NCBI GenBank assembly: GCA_008360955.1
Contig: LUCM01009859.1
Span: forward strand, 154,978 to 218,977
Source of the DNA: Fasciolopsis buskii
Taxonomy: Eukaryota > Platyhelminthes > Trematoda > Plagiorchiida > Fasciolidae
Direction of reading: 5' to 3'
DNA length: 64,000 nt
In this document: positions 26,201 through 36,415 of the stretch, piece by piece
How the letters are laid out: every line of letters begins with the position of its first letter
Position numbering within the stretch: position 1 is the stretch's first letter
Position numbers and translations under genes: made by a program
Notes under the pieces: model-generated
Databases searched by the model: none
Seen by the model: only the letters and a program-made list of their open reading frames with translations
Told to the model about the DNA's origin: nothing

Positions 26201-29200
26201 ACACCAAAGCTGCTAGTTATTCTTTTAACGTTGCAGCCTAAAACACCAAAACTTGATCTCCGAGGCCCTTTCGCCAACTTTAGAGAGATGATTTCCCTTA
26301 TTCCATCAGGAGAGTAAACTTTGATCTTACCTGAATTTTGCCCAGAATTTCTGGTAAGCCACTCCTTTTTGTCTCTTTCCTGTTAACTAGTATAATCATT
26401 TTAGCGAATCCACAAACTAAATGACCCCAACACTGGCTGATTGGAGGCATAAATGAGGAAAACAAACAGCTGTCATCAATGATGATTCCCCCTCTTGTGT
26501 TCTCTTTCCTGTTACGCCAAATGTTCCCATGAATGTAGCTCCTTCGGTCATACTTAATTCATATAGGGATTCTTATCAGGTGATAGAACAACGGTTCAAG
26601 CTGGAAAGGGATGAAGCCTGAATTTCAATGTTCGGGATGTACTGGTGAACTTTAAAGTATATGAATTTATCGAAGAAAAAATCCAAAGGCCTACACAGTG
26701 AGCCTTTACATTTTTTGTTCAGCATGCAACCTGAGCTGCAGATATTCTCGCTTGCGAATTATATATATATATATATAAGCAGGAAGTAGTATCTGGATGC
26801 GTGAACAAAACTTGCCCGGGAGCACACGACCGGTTTCGCGGTTATTGTCGCTCGTCAGGTATGCGTACCCGATGCTCTCTTGTCCAAACATCCACATACT
26901 TGTACACTCCGAATTGATTGATATTTCTCACCACAATCGAATCTGTAGCAACAGGAGTGTGCATGGAAGCTCTTCGTCGAAGAGTCCACAGAAGAATCAC
27001 GACTGTGATTCGTTGATAATTCTTTGCCAGTTGGGCTGAGCCAACCTTAGGAACGAGGGCAGAATACCCCAGAATATACGTATGTATATATATATAAGCA
27101 GGAAGTAGTATATATATATATATATATATATGCCATCAGAATCAAAGGGACGAATGAGAACAGTGAGAAGAAAAGGAGAAAGAGAAACAGCGTGTTCACA
27201 ACAGATACATGCTCGTCTTTTCCGCATCTGCACATCACCGCCCATCAATCGGGATCCATGAGTCCTCCGTGGGCTTCGTGCTACTCGGTTGCACAAACCG
27301 AGGTAGACTTAGTGGACCTTGCCCCAAGCCTTTGATCAAAGACTGAAAATCGTATTGCTGCTCACTACCCCGTTGAAATTCCATCGGGAACCAGTCCTCA
27401 TTGATGACTGTTGATCCCACAAAATAGTCTAGTGGCTCCTGTTGGGTCAGGGATATCCACCAGTTTGTTTACATCGGAGTGTATGTATGTACGCATGTAT
27501 GCACTTATGTATGCACGTATGTATGCATGTATGTATGTACGCATGTATGCATGCATGTATGTACGCTTGTATGTATGTTTGATTGCTTGTTTGTGTTGGT
27601 GCACGTGTACATGGACTAACGCGGGTCTGGAAAATGAATTTCCTTAACGGTTTATATCCAACTACTTCTTCCGTCGAGGAATGTCACAGGCGATAAATTC
27701 AGTACAGCTTTTTCACTTCTAGGATGGAGATATTTAAAACTGATAATATCCAGACGCCATGTTATTAAAGTAAAAAGAGGTTGAGTAAAATGTTTTCATG
27801 AAATAATTCACCGTGTGCTGTAATCGCTCAGCTGACCATAAAATGTTTCCTTCTGTGTTATAGGTGTTACTAAACCACGGTCCCATTTCTCGGTATTCAT
27901 CAGATGACCAAAATCAGTCGTCTACAAAGCGGCCGGATGCGTTTGACAATGCACTGCAGTTAGAAGTTGACGACAGAAGTTTGAGAAGTACCATCGACAC
28001 TCCGAATGTAGAAAACTCATCGAAAGGTTCAGCCTGCACCGCCAACACCACAACAAAAACAACCAGCTCCACTGAACCGAAGTTCCTCTTGCGTAACGAT
28101 TATCAACGAGATCGAGTTCTTCGTGCTCGTCGGCGTACCGGTAACTGGAGTCTTCCAACGGCTTCACCGCTGCTTTCCTGTGCCAGTCATGACAATATAA
28201 ACTTAGTCTCACGTGACCTAAAAGCCGGTCATTCTGATCCGAGTGACTGCTTGCCCCAGACTGTGCGATTATTGGTGGATCTGCTAGATAACGTTCTGAA
28301 CATTTTAGAGGGTAAGCCGTATCCCGTGGTTACCGACTCTACAGGTTCCAAAGTGTCAAACGAGAACAGCGAATGTGAAGTTATTTCACATTTAACAAAT
28401 CTGATACAGCAAAGACTGGCTAAAAATGAAAAAGCGACTTCTTATGCACTTCATCCTGGATTGGATACCAGTACAAGTTCAAACGAAGAAAATCAACCAC
28501 TGAGCAACGGGGATCAAATGAACAGAACTTATTCTACCGGGCAAACAAGGTAATAAAACTTAATTTGATTTCAATAGATCTCTGAAAATTGCTGAAGTTT
28601 TATCCTGTTGTTGTGAAAATTCACTCAAATACGCACCGCGGCTATGCATACATTCAGAGGAAAGGTGTTACACCATACTAATTTTTAGCAACATTGTTCG
28701 CTAACTCAAGCAGTTTAAAACCTGTAGAACGGAACTGTTCTTACAAGAATTATTAACAGCCCGAGGAAGTCACAAAGTGAAATGCGAGGTCAGAATCGGG
28801 CTCCATGTGGCATTATCCTCGTTAACCACGTATGGTAAAAAACACGACCGATCTTAAACGGAAGATGTCTGTTATCTTGGTTAAGCAATTTGAAAAGACC
28901 TTATGACGTGAAAATTTGAATGTGAGGGAAAGAACGAGCTTCATGTTCACGAGATCTGGATATATTTTCATGCATGCATAGGTGGTCAATCACAAACTTT
29001 CCTCCTTGCCCAGGACGATTAGAAATGTGAGATAGGAGGCGGAAATCTCCTTGGAGGTAGGGCACGCCATACGTAGCATTTTATGTTAGCTCTCCGATAG
29101 CGTCCCCTTCTCTACCATTGTTTATTTACTAGGATCCGTGAGTTGATCTTGAGCTAACCCGACCGACGAAAATCGTTGTCTTATAAAATTCCGTCACAGG

Positions 29201-31053
29201 CATATGGATACAGGTACGTTTTCGCAAGATGATACAGCGACACATGACAATTTCAAAGCATAAGGATTTAGTGCTCCGTGTCCTAGTTGGCGCATGTAAG
29301 GATTATCTAAGAGCTGGTGACGGAATATTTGTTTGTACGCCTATACTAGAATTTAAAGAGACAGATGCTGAGGACTTGGATTTAAGTTGGAATTTTTGGT
29401 AATCATGTCACAGTGCCGGTCTAAATCTTTTATGATGTTTTGAACAGAATACGCCTGTAGGCCAAAAGCCACGTCTTCGGGCAGTGGTGCTGCTCTTATG
29501 CAGTTCTCCATTCATGGAGCATGGGTTCATATAAATCACGGTTAATCGTTGACCATTTCCCTGTCAGTGTCCTAGGGTTACACCAGGGGCTCTGGCCCAA
29601 ACGACAGCCAAATCGCAGATATTATTCGGCCGGATCAGGATCGTTAACCACTTTGGCTCGTATACATTAAGAACCTTAGCTGACCAATGATACGAGATCC
29701 TTTAGCTGTGCTGAGAGGCTTTAAACTGTGATGTTCCACTTTAGGCTGCGGGGAAGATCATCTTATTACATTTAATGCATGAACGCATTGAATGGGTGTA
29801 TCTAATAGCCTCCGGATTCGCTGTAGTACAGTAGGCACTGAAAATCAGGACCGTGAAACAAACAGCTTTGTTGAATCACTGAAGTTCTGAATAAGTGAAA
29901 TCTAGAAGAGATCGGATCCGACAAATAAGTTTTCCACCAAAGTAACTGGTGGCTGTGAGATTTTTACCTTCGACATTTGAGGTAAAAGATGCTTAACCTT
30001 GTGACTATCAATACGAACACTTTAGATTTAGTGTTGTTTGCATATGCAACTGATTTGCTCGACCGATATGAAAATTAGTTAACCAAAAGTAATAGCAACA
30101 TCTTCAAGATGAGACAGCTGCAATTACTTGGTTCCGTGAGTATGCAACTATTCAGACAGATTACCACGTAGGTGCAATTGTTTTCGTTTGACAGCTTTTG
30201 TTGTTTGAAAGCACCATTTTGATGATCTGGACGGCAAATGTTGCATTGACCCAGTTTCGACAGTTACTAGTTTCGGTGTAATATGCTGATTGAAGAACAG
30301 TACTCTTCGATGGGCTGATACGCGCTACAATCTGAAATTGACAACAACGAGGACCACACGGGCGGAAGCCCAGTAAACGTATCAGCCAGTAACAACACTT
30401 ACACCATAAAATCCAATATCGCAGCCCACAACTTGCTCGTTACATGGGAGAGGTTCAGATTAGCGGCAGTTTCTAAGGTGTTTGTAATTAGGATGGTTCC
30501 GCAGCTTCACCGGTCAAAATCCACGACAGTATTTAGCTAAATCTGACTGCGACTGTTTTTTCACTGCATCCATTGGAAAGCCGTATTGAGCAAATTCTTC
30601 CAACCGAGAAGAGCTAAAATTGCTTATTTTTGCTCACATCTTGTTATCTTTACTTCTAAACAAATTCGTCGTGCAAACCATAGCAGTTAGCGATGAAAAA
30701 TGCAAAACTATCCTGCATAATCTAGAAGCTTATTACCTGAGTATTGTAGTCAATAAATCTGGTGAGATAATTTAACCCAACAGGTAAGTTTTACTTCAAA
30801 TTTTAACATCAGAATTTGTTCTGCCGATGTTCGAACCCCTAGAGATGATATTTTTCTGAAACTAGTTACAATTAATAACTTTCTTTCATTGATTTCTTAA
30901 TTCAGACCTGTAGGCAGAATACTGCATCATCCGGAGATTGAGCAACGGTTTCTACGTTTGGTTACCCTATTCTACGGTCAAGGACACGATCAGTCGGTCT
31001 GCACAAGCAAACGGTTTCGTTCCAGCGATTCACCTACACGTACGGAAACTTGA
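16515..31053 (+). CDS. C2H2 zinc-finger transcription regulator, seven coding exons (5' end missing)
   Basis: Exons join as 16515-17202, 18210-19212, 21162-22064, 23827-24062, 24766-25438, 27864-28549 and 30906-31053. All six introns are GT-AG and all phases match, giving about 1445 residues and a TGA stop. Nine C2H2 fingers lie near residues 28-49, 231-252, 271-291, 299-320, 425-445, 453-474, 847-868, 938-959 and 1098-1119. Between them are low-complexity linkers (poly-Gln and a run of 12 Gly at 819-830) and two PxDLS motifs at 528-532 and 553-557. This is the layout of a nuclear DNA-binding regulator, probably a repressor recruiting CtBP. The first codon is split, so a 5' exon is missing; the first in-frame ATG (16586) is immediately before finger 1 and is unlikely to be the true start. 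I cannot name an orthologue. Confidence 0.88.
18210..19212 (+). CDS. Zinc-finger gene, exon b (fingers 2-6 and PxDLS motifs)
   Basis: The acceptor is 'taccacag' ending at 18209 and the donor is tcg|gtatgt at 19213. The exon holds five fingers. Finger 2 is C231-C234-H247-H252. Fingers 3 and 4 are joined by the linker 'WGVKPF', and fingers 5 and 6 by 'MNLKPF', both related to the classical TGEKPF linker. Finger 6 contains 'HRSNYKWDVRKH' and is followed by 'VVVLSDLEKT'. Near the exon end are 'VPRDLSTH' and 'VPIDLSVK', matches to the PxDLS peptide bound by CtBP. The exon ends on a codon boundary. Confidence 0.92.
19213..21161 (+). other. Intron between exons b and c
   Basis: This intron of 1949 bases starts gtatgt and ends 'ttggttttcag'. 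It contains no recognised exon. Frames at 19640-19945 and 19818-20042 look like chance. Confidence 0.75.
21162..22064 (+). CDS. Zinc-finger gene, exon c (long linker, poly-Gly, start of finger 7)
   Basis: The acceptor 'ggttttcag' ends at 21161 and the donor is aag|gtgatt at 22065. The first 280 or so residues are a Ser/Pro/Asn-rich linker with no domain, then 12 consecutive Gly (21924-21959). The exon ends inside finger 7: it supplies C847, C850 and H863 plus 'RSNWKWDINKH', and the last His (868) comes from the next exon. The upstream open frame runs in phase from the acceptor to the ATG at 21294, so that ATG is not a start. Confidence 0.88.
22065..23826 (+). other. Intron between exons c and d
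   Basis: This intron of 1762 bases runs from gtgatt to 'actcactacag'. It carries one copy of a repeat at about 22596-22690 that recurs at about 53820-53905. No exon was seen. Confidence 0.7.
22596..22690 (+). repeat. Dispersed repeat, copy 1 (second copy near 53.85 kb)
   Basis: Shared phrases in the same order and sense include 'gttcg.cc', 'gggtt(c/t)gcgtct', and 'ctgataattcc' near the end. The 'gttcga' core recalls a tRNA B box, so it could be a SINE tail, but no A box was placed. The divergence suggests an old family. Confidence 0.4.
23827..24062 (+). CDS. Zinc-finger gene, exon d (end of finger 7, start of finger 8)
   Basis: The acceptor 'ctcactacag' ends at 23826 and the donor is cg|gtaagt at 24063. 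The exon opens with 'VAHPERTN', which completes finger 7, then 'TLDLEEAKQTFGEY', a predicted helix that recurs in related form after fingers 6 and 8. It ends in 'YKCSVCGHR', the Cys half of finger 8, with the Arg codon split between this exon and the next. Confidence 0.92.
24063..24765 (+). other. Intron between exons d and e
   Basis: This intron of 703 bases (gtaagt to 'cacatctttag') is the shortest in the gene and splits finger 8 after the CxxCxHR half. Nothing else was recognised in it. Confidence 0.8.
24766..25438 (+). CDS. Zinc-finger gene, exon e (end of finger 8, finger 9)
   Basis: The acceptor 'catctttag' ends at 24765 and the donor is atg|gtagtt at 25439. The exon begins 'SNWKWDVRKHIKQMH', finishing finger 8, then 'VITLSLDEARRTIHQY', matching the tail after finger 7. 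Finger 9 is C1098-C1101-H1114-H1119, with an 'FRSYQNSFFHLHHKHH' helix unlike the others. The donor is the weakest site in the model: its phase fits exon f, but another donor a few bases upstream cannot be excluded. Confidence 0.85.
26777..27000 (+). repeat. Dispersed repeat family R, copy in intron
   Basis: It begins 'aagcaggaagtagtatctgg' directly after a TA tract and includes 'ccggtttcgcggttattgtc' and 'ggtatgcgtaccc'. The same units recur at 41.87-41.97 kb in the same sense. Near 27097 the opening 15 bases appear again beside another TA tract. The end carries the palindrome-like 'gctcttcgtcgaagagtc', which recurs inverted at about 41975. Confidence 0.75.
27475..27590. repeat. TGTA/TGCA tetranucleotide minisatellite
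   Basis: Degenerate tandem units of tatgta, tgcacgta and tacgcatgta type. It generates meaningless Met-Tyr-Val and His-Tyr-Ile frames on both strands. Confidence 0.9.
27864..28549 (+). CDS. Zinc-finger gene, exon f (linker region)
   Basis: The acceptor 'tgtgttatag' ends at 27863 and the donor is caaacaag|gtaata at 28550. It encodes a Ser/Thr/Asn-rich region without fingers. An acidic-hydrophobic stretch, 'VRLLVDLLDNVLNILEG', may be an amphipathic helix for protein contacts. The exon ends with two bases of an Arg codon. Confidence 0.85.
28550..30905 (+). other. Last intron of the zinc-finger gene
   Basis: This intron of 2356 bases runs from gtaata to 'tgatttcttaattcag'. No exon or recognised repeat was seen. 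Confidence 0.7.
30906..31053 (+). CDS. Zinc-finger gene, terminal coding exon
   Basis: The acceptor has a long pyrimidine-rich tract ('ctttcattgatttcttaattcag', ending at 30905). The first base completes AGA, and the frame then reads 'PVGRILHHPEIEQRFLRLV' and on to a TGA at 31051-31053, 48 codons. This frame is conserved-looking in character and phase-correct; the other frames need non-ATG starts. Possible polyadenylation signals are ATTAAA at 31108 and 31556; no AATAAA is close by. Confidence 0.72.
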
Positions 31054-32829
31054 GCGTAATCTAGTTGTTTCCAAGATTGATTCCCGAACCATGCTGACCT
31101 TGCCATCATTAAAGTCACTGTGCATTGTGAATCCGTATTACGATTCACACAATTCTTACTTTGTACAAAGACAAAGTTTTATCAGTCATCTTGCAAACAT
31201 TGTCTCATTCGTCCGTTTGACAGTTTCTGTTATTTCTGGGGTTCAGTACGCCCTGTTTTTTTATCTCCCTTCTTCATCTATCTCGTACTGATCCTGATTT
31301 TTTCCGGAACCAAGTAGTGGACAGCAATTTGTGATTATTCTGTTTTTCATTTTCTCTATCGCTATCTCTCCCTCCGCCAAATCTCGTCTTCTTGTTCAGG
31401 CCTCAAAAGCCCATTCCGAGCGTGTACCGCAGATATCAAATACTCATCAAAATCTTGTTTAGCAAACCCCTCACGAATATATTTCCTCTGCATTCGAGAC
31501 CTGTAACATTTCATCATTACTTACTCGGTCAAGAAAGAGCTTTGAATTTTCTAGGATTAAACTGTGACAATTGTTCTAACTCATAGAATTTGTTCGACCA
31601 CATGACTCCGCCTCATATCCATGCGTTGTTCCATTCCATCTTGATTGCTATCCCGTACTACCGTTCTTCAAATTATTTACATCATCCGCCCCAACTGATG
31701 GTTTATCTCGGTCGATTGGGCTGGATTTTACGCCCTATTTAGGTTTAGCTTTGCTCAGATTCATACAACTATTTGGGCATTGTAGAAAATTCGTAGTGTG
31801 AAAATACGACAAATTTAACCAAGCCTAATTTGGTTCTAAACAACTCACGAGAATTTATTGAGCTGCTACTGCGATGATGATACGACTGTGCATCATTAGT
31901 CAGAATGAAACTCTACCGTTTTTTCGCCTTCTACCAAAGCAGTTGCTGAAATAATGGAACCCTGTGCAAGAGTTAGACAGGATCTGCCGGTTAACTTAAT
32001 TGTTTCGGCAGATTCGTCACGCTTGACATCCTCATGTTAAAAGTACACATCGTACGGTGATGTGTCGACAAAGTGCTCGCGTTGACCGGCCAGTCAGAAA
32101 AAAACTGGTCCCTGAACCAGGTCCAATTTCTGATATTTCTATTATTTTGCGAAAGCTTACTTTGGGGGTGGATGAGAATGGTCGACAGAGAAAAGTGGGT
32201 AACGATTGAGTAATATGTCAGTCGAGGTCAAGTCAGCTGAATGCTTTTTCCTCCCAAAAATTATGGAGAAACGTTCGAAGCCCTCCACGAGATGACGGGG
32301 CAGAATATGAAAAAGACAAACGTGTGAGTTAAAAACAAGTTTTGAGGACAATTACCCGGGCATTTAGGTATTGCACAAATTTCAAGGAGCTTGAGAATCT
32401 GATTTGTCATGGGAAACGGAAAATTCTGTTACTTTTCTAATCTTGGGTGAACACCGCAATTTTTACGTCTAGATTTGTTGGATAGTCGCACCAAAGTGGG
32501 TTTGACACAACCAGCCAGACCCGTACTTTCGTAACACAGCTAAACGTTAGATCCAGAATGTACACGGAAGCGTATGCAAAAGTCTAAACCAACTTTCAAA
32601 AATGCCAAATGTTGATTAGTTGAAGGTGGAATTCGAAGAAAAGTAGGATTTCGACTATTAATTACAGCGTTAAAGTCGTCATTATTACTAACAGGAAGCA
32701 GGTCCGGACAGACAATGAACCTTGCGATCATTACCTTTGCATCCACAGTCTCTGGCTTCGATCCCCACCCAGCGGGGCCATCCAACTAAATGAGAAAGAA
32801 GAGCGGGAAATAGAGAAAGACAAGATGCA
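31054..32829. other. 3' UTR of the zinc-finger gene and intergenic DNA
   Basis: The transcript end is not fixed; ATTAAA hexamers at 31108 and 31556 are candidates. Beyond these I see no gene before the RTE relic. Confidence 0.4.
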
Positions 32830-33510
32830 AAATAGTTGTAATGAGGAAGACAAGTGTACTATACAATGCAACTGACTGCGACATCTAGCCGTATCATCTA
32901 CTGTCTCCACGATGGTCTGGGGTGATCCCGTGGATCCCAACCTCGTATACTAACTGAGCCTACGCGGGATAGTTCACTGATTGAGGTTTTCATACCCTTT
33001 CGCCATGTCATCCAGTCATTAATTCGACTCACCTTCTGGTCATTAACTGCTTAGGGAAGCAGCCCACAACGTAGCATTGGTTTTGTGATCATCAGCGAAG
33101 CATGTCCCAACGTCATGAATCTATTCAAACCCAGCAGTTCTAAAAACCGAACCCTATATTCAAATACCCTAATCTCGACCTCTGAATTTCTATTAAAATT
33201 GCCCCAATAAGTTCTAACATTATTACAAAGACAGCAGTGTTCAATTACTGCTACTTCGTGAAGCGAATATTTGATCAGCAGCCGGATGCCATAATGACGC
33301 CACAGATGTCTATTATTGACGAATGCCACTCCATCCTTTTGTAAGTGCAAAGACACTCCAGTCAACATAAGTCCATCAAGTGAGATGCAGTTGTCCGAAT
33401 AACTAAACCTGACCAAACCATCCATTTTCTCCCCACAAGAACAGCGGTCGGCTTCGAAACAATGCGATCCTGCAGGAACCTTTTGCACTATTAAGACTGT
33501 TTTGTGTTGC
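32830..33510 (-). mobile_element. RTE-type LINE relic, C-terminal part of the reverse-transcriptase ORF
   Basis: On the minus strand, frames read 'VRFSYSDNCISLDGLM', then 'LQKDGVAFVNNRHLWRH', 'VIEHCCLCNNVRTYWGN' and, in another frame, 'WMTWRKGMKTSISEL' and 'GWDPRDHP'. These align in order with the region after the RT core in RTE-clade elements: the FxYLGS-IS block, AxxAFxxLRHLWRR, VFxHRCLR, and the MTWxRGMK...GWGPRD tail. There are frameshifts and missing blocks (the LLYGxETW segment is gone), so it is a dead copy. The RT core upstream is probably the segment at 35.87-36.42 kb. Confidence 0.75.
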
Positions 33511-33757
33511 ATTGTATACACTTTTGCGTCCAAATTTGTCGCATTTCAGTGAAAATATGTTGGAAAAAAAATGTTGCGCTCATCACTTTGTTAAAATGAA
33601 AAAACCTCATCCATGAATGATCGAAGCACATTGTTATAGGTTGCTCTGAAAACCGGTTGAAACATGGTCACGATTTGTCAAGATGCCCACTGATTATGGG
33701 ACAATGGAGTTCCTACAGATAATAATTCTTGAAGGTTTGGAAGGAAAAGTGAATTGT

Positions 33758-33862
33758 TACTAGAATCTCATTTGAATCGTTAGGAGCGTGAATGGGCGAT
33801 AAGTAAATTTATGCATCCTATGGTGATTCACACACCTAGCGATTCAAGTGAGATTCTAGTAA
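33758..33862. repeat. Small foldback repeat with 23-base arms
   Basis: The arm at 33758-33780 and the arm at 33840-33862 are reverse complements with one mismatch (core 'ctagaatctca' against 'tgagattctag'), around a 59-base loop. It looks like a MITE-sized hairpin. The left arm plus loop recurs near 49782-49855. Confidence 0.75.
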
Positions 33863-33894
33863 GAAACTAGTACAGGGATTGTTGGACAGGAGTC

Positions 33895-33990
33895 TACCGG
33901 GCACGCATACGTGTAGAGCGGCAATAACCTCGAAATCTGTCAAGTGCTTTCGGGGAAATTTATTTCATTCACCCGTATGAGAAACACTAC
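33895..33990 (-). repeat. Dispersed repeat family R, fragment
   Basis: 'cgggcacgcatacgtgtaga', then 'gcggcaataacctcgaaa' and 'gtgctttcggggaaatt', match the reverse complement of the family unit at 26.8 and 41.9 kb. It lies directly beside the small foldback. Confidence 0.6.
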
Positions 33991-34119
33991 TGAGAAGAAA
34001 AGTGGATTGCATTGAAATATGAGAGATGCACTTTGAAATATTGTTTTGCAGATGATGCATGGGATCTGAGAGAATTTTGTGAGCAAATTACTCTCAAGCT
34101 TATAGATTGAAGAACAACT

Positions 34120-35625
34120 CAGTTAGTGGTATGAAGGACGGCTAATAATTGATGGCCCCGGGAAGAAGTCCTTTTTTTAAGCAAACCTGAAACAATAACA
34201 GGAGAGCAGTAAAGAGGTGTAAAAAGATATGTATACAAACCAGGGAATTTGGCTAAGGAAGTCGAAGTGCTCGATTTTGGAATGGGAACAATGGTGGTCC
34301 GTCTCCAGCAGTCCGGGAGGGAAGACAAGATTTATGATGTGTTAATCAGAGAAGTGAATTCATCAGTCAGGGCCACAGCACCATGCCTTAAAAGAGCTGA
34401 AGACAGACTGTCAGAACCAATCCCAGTAATAATTGTAGTGCTGCGGAGAAGGACAAAAATCGTTTGCTAGAAGAACACGTAACTGCCACATCATCACCCT
34501 GTCCATATATGACTGGGGTATAATTGGGAGGACGGATGAAAGCATGATTGATGCTGTCGACATCTGCAGAACATTTCGCATTCATCTTTTAATTCCCGCG
34601 CAACAATCGAATGTCTTGTCATAGGAATTGGTTGTTGTTGGTTCTGAAGACTTGGATAGCGAATATCGTGTCGATTTTCCTGATTTTGGTTCTTAATGAG
34701 GCGGAAATGTATCACACACGAGTCATAATAGGATCTGTAAAAATGTTGCCTGAGTCGCCTTAGAGATTTCAGTATCCGAGTGGAGATATGGCCATTTGAG
34801 AGGAATAATGTTTCTAGGGACATCAGATATCAAAGACTGCGTTGGCAGTCTCTGTGATAACTCCGACAGTATCACTAAGCGGAGGTTCAAAAGGCAAACA
34901 AGTATATGTGTGCAAAAGAGATTTTCGAAGTAGAGTAAGGTTGTTGAGTGAAAAGTTATGGAGACAAATTCGGACTTGATTTGTTTTCTGGAAGGAATGG
35001 AAAACTGACCTAGAGGATATCTTGGGCCTTAACGGAAGCAGACAGTGATCACTACCTGAGATGGGAGCATGTATATTCAGGGAAAAGAGATTAGGGTGGT
35101 TGGTAATGACTATCTAAAATGGAACCGCCTCTGGTTGGAGAAATGTAGAGTTCAGTCAAATCAAACACCGGCTGTGGTAGGATTGATGCATGATGGAAAT
35201 CCCTAGAATAACATGCAGACTACCCTCAAGAAGAGGAATTAAATGCCATAGAAGAGTCGAAAGACGATGTGATATTGTGTTGCGGGTTAAAAGGGGCAAT
35301 ATATAGGTTTGTTATTATCGTATTGGTATGGCGGGAAAACCTGGGATCACATTGTTACGAGACATTCAATTCCGTTTAGTGAGCACGTATAAACAACTTC
35401 GGAATTGCCAGACCAGAAGTAGTCTACATGTGTTGCCACACTGTTTCCGGTCTTCTTCTTGTCCTAAACTCTGTCCTGCCGATGTAGTCTGAATCTGTCT
35501 ATCGACGCGAGCGAATCAGCGATATCCGGGTTCAGCCACGATTCTTGCATGCAGATGACACACGTGTGAACATGGATCGGTGATTGAAGTGCGAGGGACA
35601 GATCCGACATTTTTATAGACAGAAA
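34120..35625 (-). mobile_element. CR1/Jockey-type LINE relic (endonuclease plus start of RT)
   Basis: Minus-strand frames give 'VICMQESWLNPDIADS', 'SIDRFRLHRQDR' and then 'SEVVYTCSLNGIECL', which fit the APE-type endonuclease of CR1/Jockey elements (the QExWL block and xxxFxLxRxDR). About 1.2 kb further on, 'LPDCWRRTTIVPIPKSS' fits the start of the RT domain (PxxWRxAxIVPIPK). Stops and frameshifts interrupt it throughout. The RT is cut off near 34120, next to the dispersed and foldback repeats. Confidence 0.65.
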
Positions 35626-35869
35626 AGGGATGTTACTCGACAATCCTGGAATGAACATCTAGTTGGTGGGGTACATTTAAGAGCTACCTGCCAGCCAGCA
35701 GAAGTCCCTTTTTTTAGATAGATAAGAAGATAAGTGATGTGCAGCAATGCGCGATCCCAGTCCATGTTGAGAAACAATTAGCTTTTTAAACAGTAATAAT
35801 CCCGACCGATTGCAGTGATGAACGAAGACCCTAATGGAACCAAAAATCTCGCAAGAAAACAGCAAATAC

Positions 35870-36415
35870 CGATGACTCGGAATTGTTTCGGAGCCAGTCA
35901 AAAGTCGCGCAAAATTCAAAGTGCCTCCCAAACACCTACACTTCCATTCAGAAGTTCTAGAGAAATCCTCAACTTTCTCGATCCTTAGTGGGCAGCACAT
36001 TTACAACATATTTGAGGTAAATCAGTGTCCCATTTGAGGAGATACCAGGGGTGCTTTTCACATATAAGGATAGGTCTGCCTCCATGATCAACTCAGTATT
36101 AAATTGAAAAGAAAAGGTGAAAGCCACAACTCTGACAAACACCTCTCTTGTTAATGAACTCGGATGAAAAACCGTCGTAAGCACGACTCGGCTTCGGCTG
36201 TTACTGTACTCGGGTTGGTAAAGTGAAATTAAATTCTCTGGAACGATCTCCGCTGAAGTATAGCGGTACAGAACTGTACGACCGACTATGTGGAAAGCCA
36301 CTTTTAAATCAAAAAAGAAAGGTCGTGTCCCTATGCTCTAACACTTATCGCAAAGTGAATTTCTAGGCAGTACGTTCCAAAGTGGGCCGGGAGCCGATCT
36401 GATTATTCCATGTAC
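35870..36415 (-). mobile_element. RTE-type LINE relic, reverse-transcriptase core
   Basis: Reading on the minus strand, 'NQIGSRP', 'FTLR' and 'VLEHRDTTF' precede 'FFFDLKVAFHIVGRTVLYR', then 'VPENLISLYQPEYSNSRSRV' and 'LKYVVN'. These fit RTE RT blocks: NQxGFRPGRG, FTLRRxLEHR, FxDFKxAFDSVDR, VPEKxIxLLxALYxNTxxRV and YADD. The catalytic YADD appears as YVVN and AFD as AFH, and the xQGCPLSP block is scrambled, so it is inactive. Its continuation seems to be 32830-33510, with about 2.4 kb of other DNA between. Confidence 0.72.

Larger units (their letters stand above)
25439..27863 (+). other. Intron between exons e and f, rich in repeats
   Basis: This intron of 2425 bases contains two (TA)n tracts (26758-26776 and 27084-27131), a copy of a dispersed repeat (26777-27000) and a TGTA-type minisatellite (27475-27590). 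No coding sequence was recognised. Confidence 0.75.

Noticed and set aside
27398..27647. ORFs of about 70-80 codons on both strands
   Set aside because: They are translations of the TGTA minisatellite.
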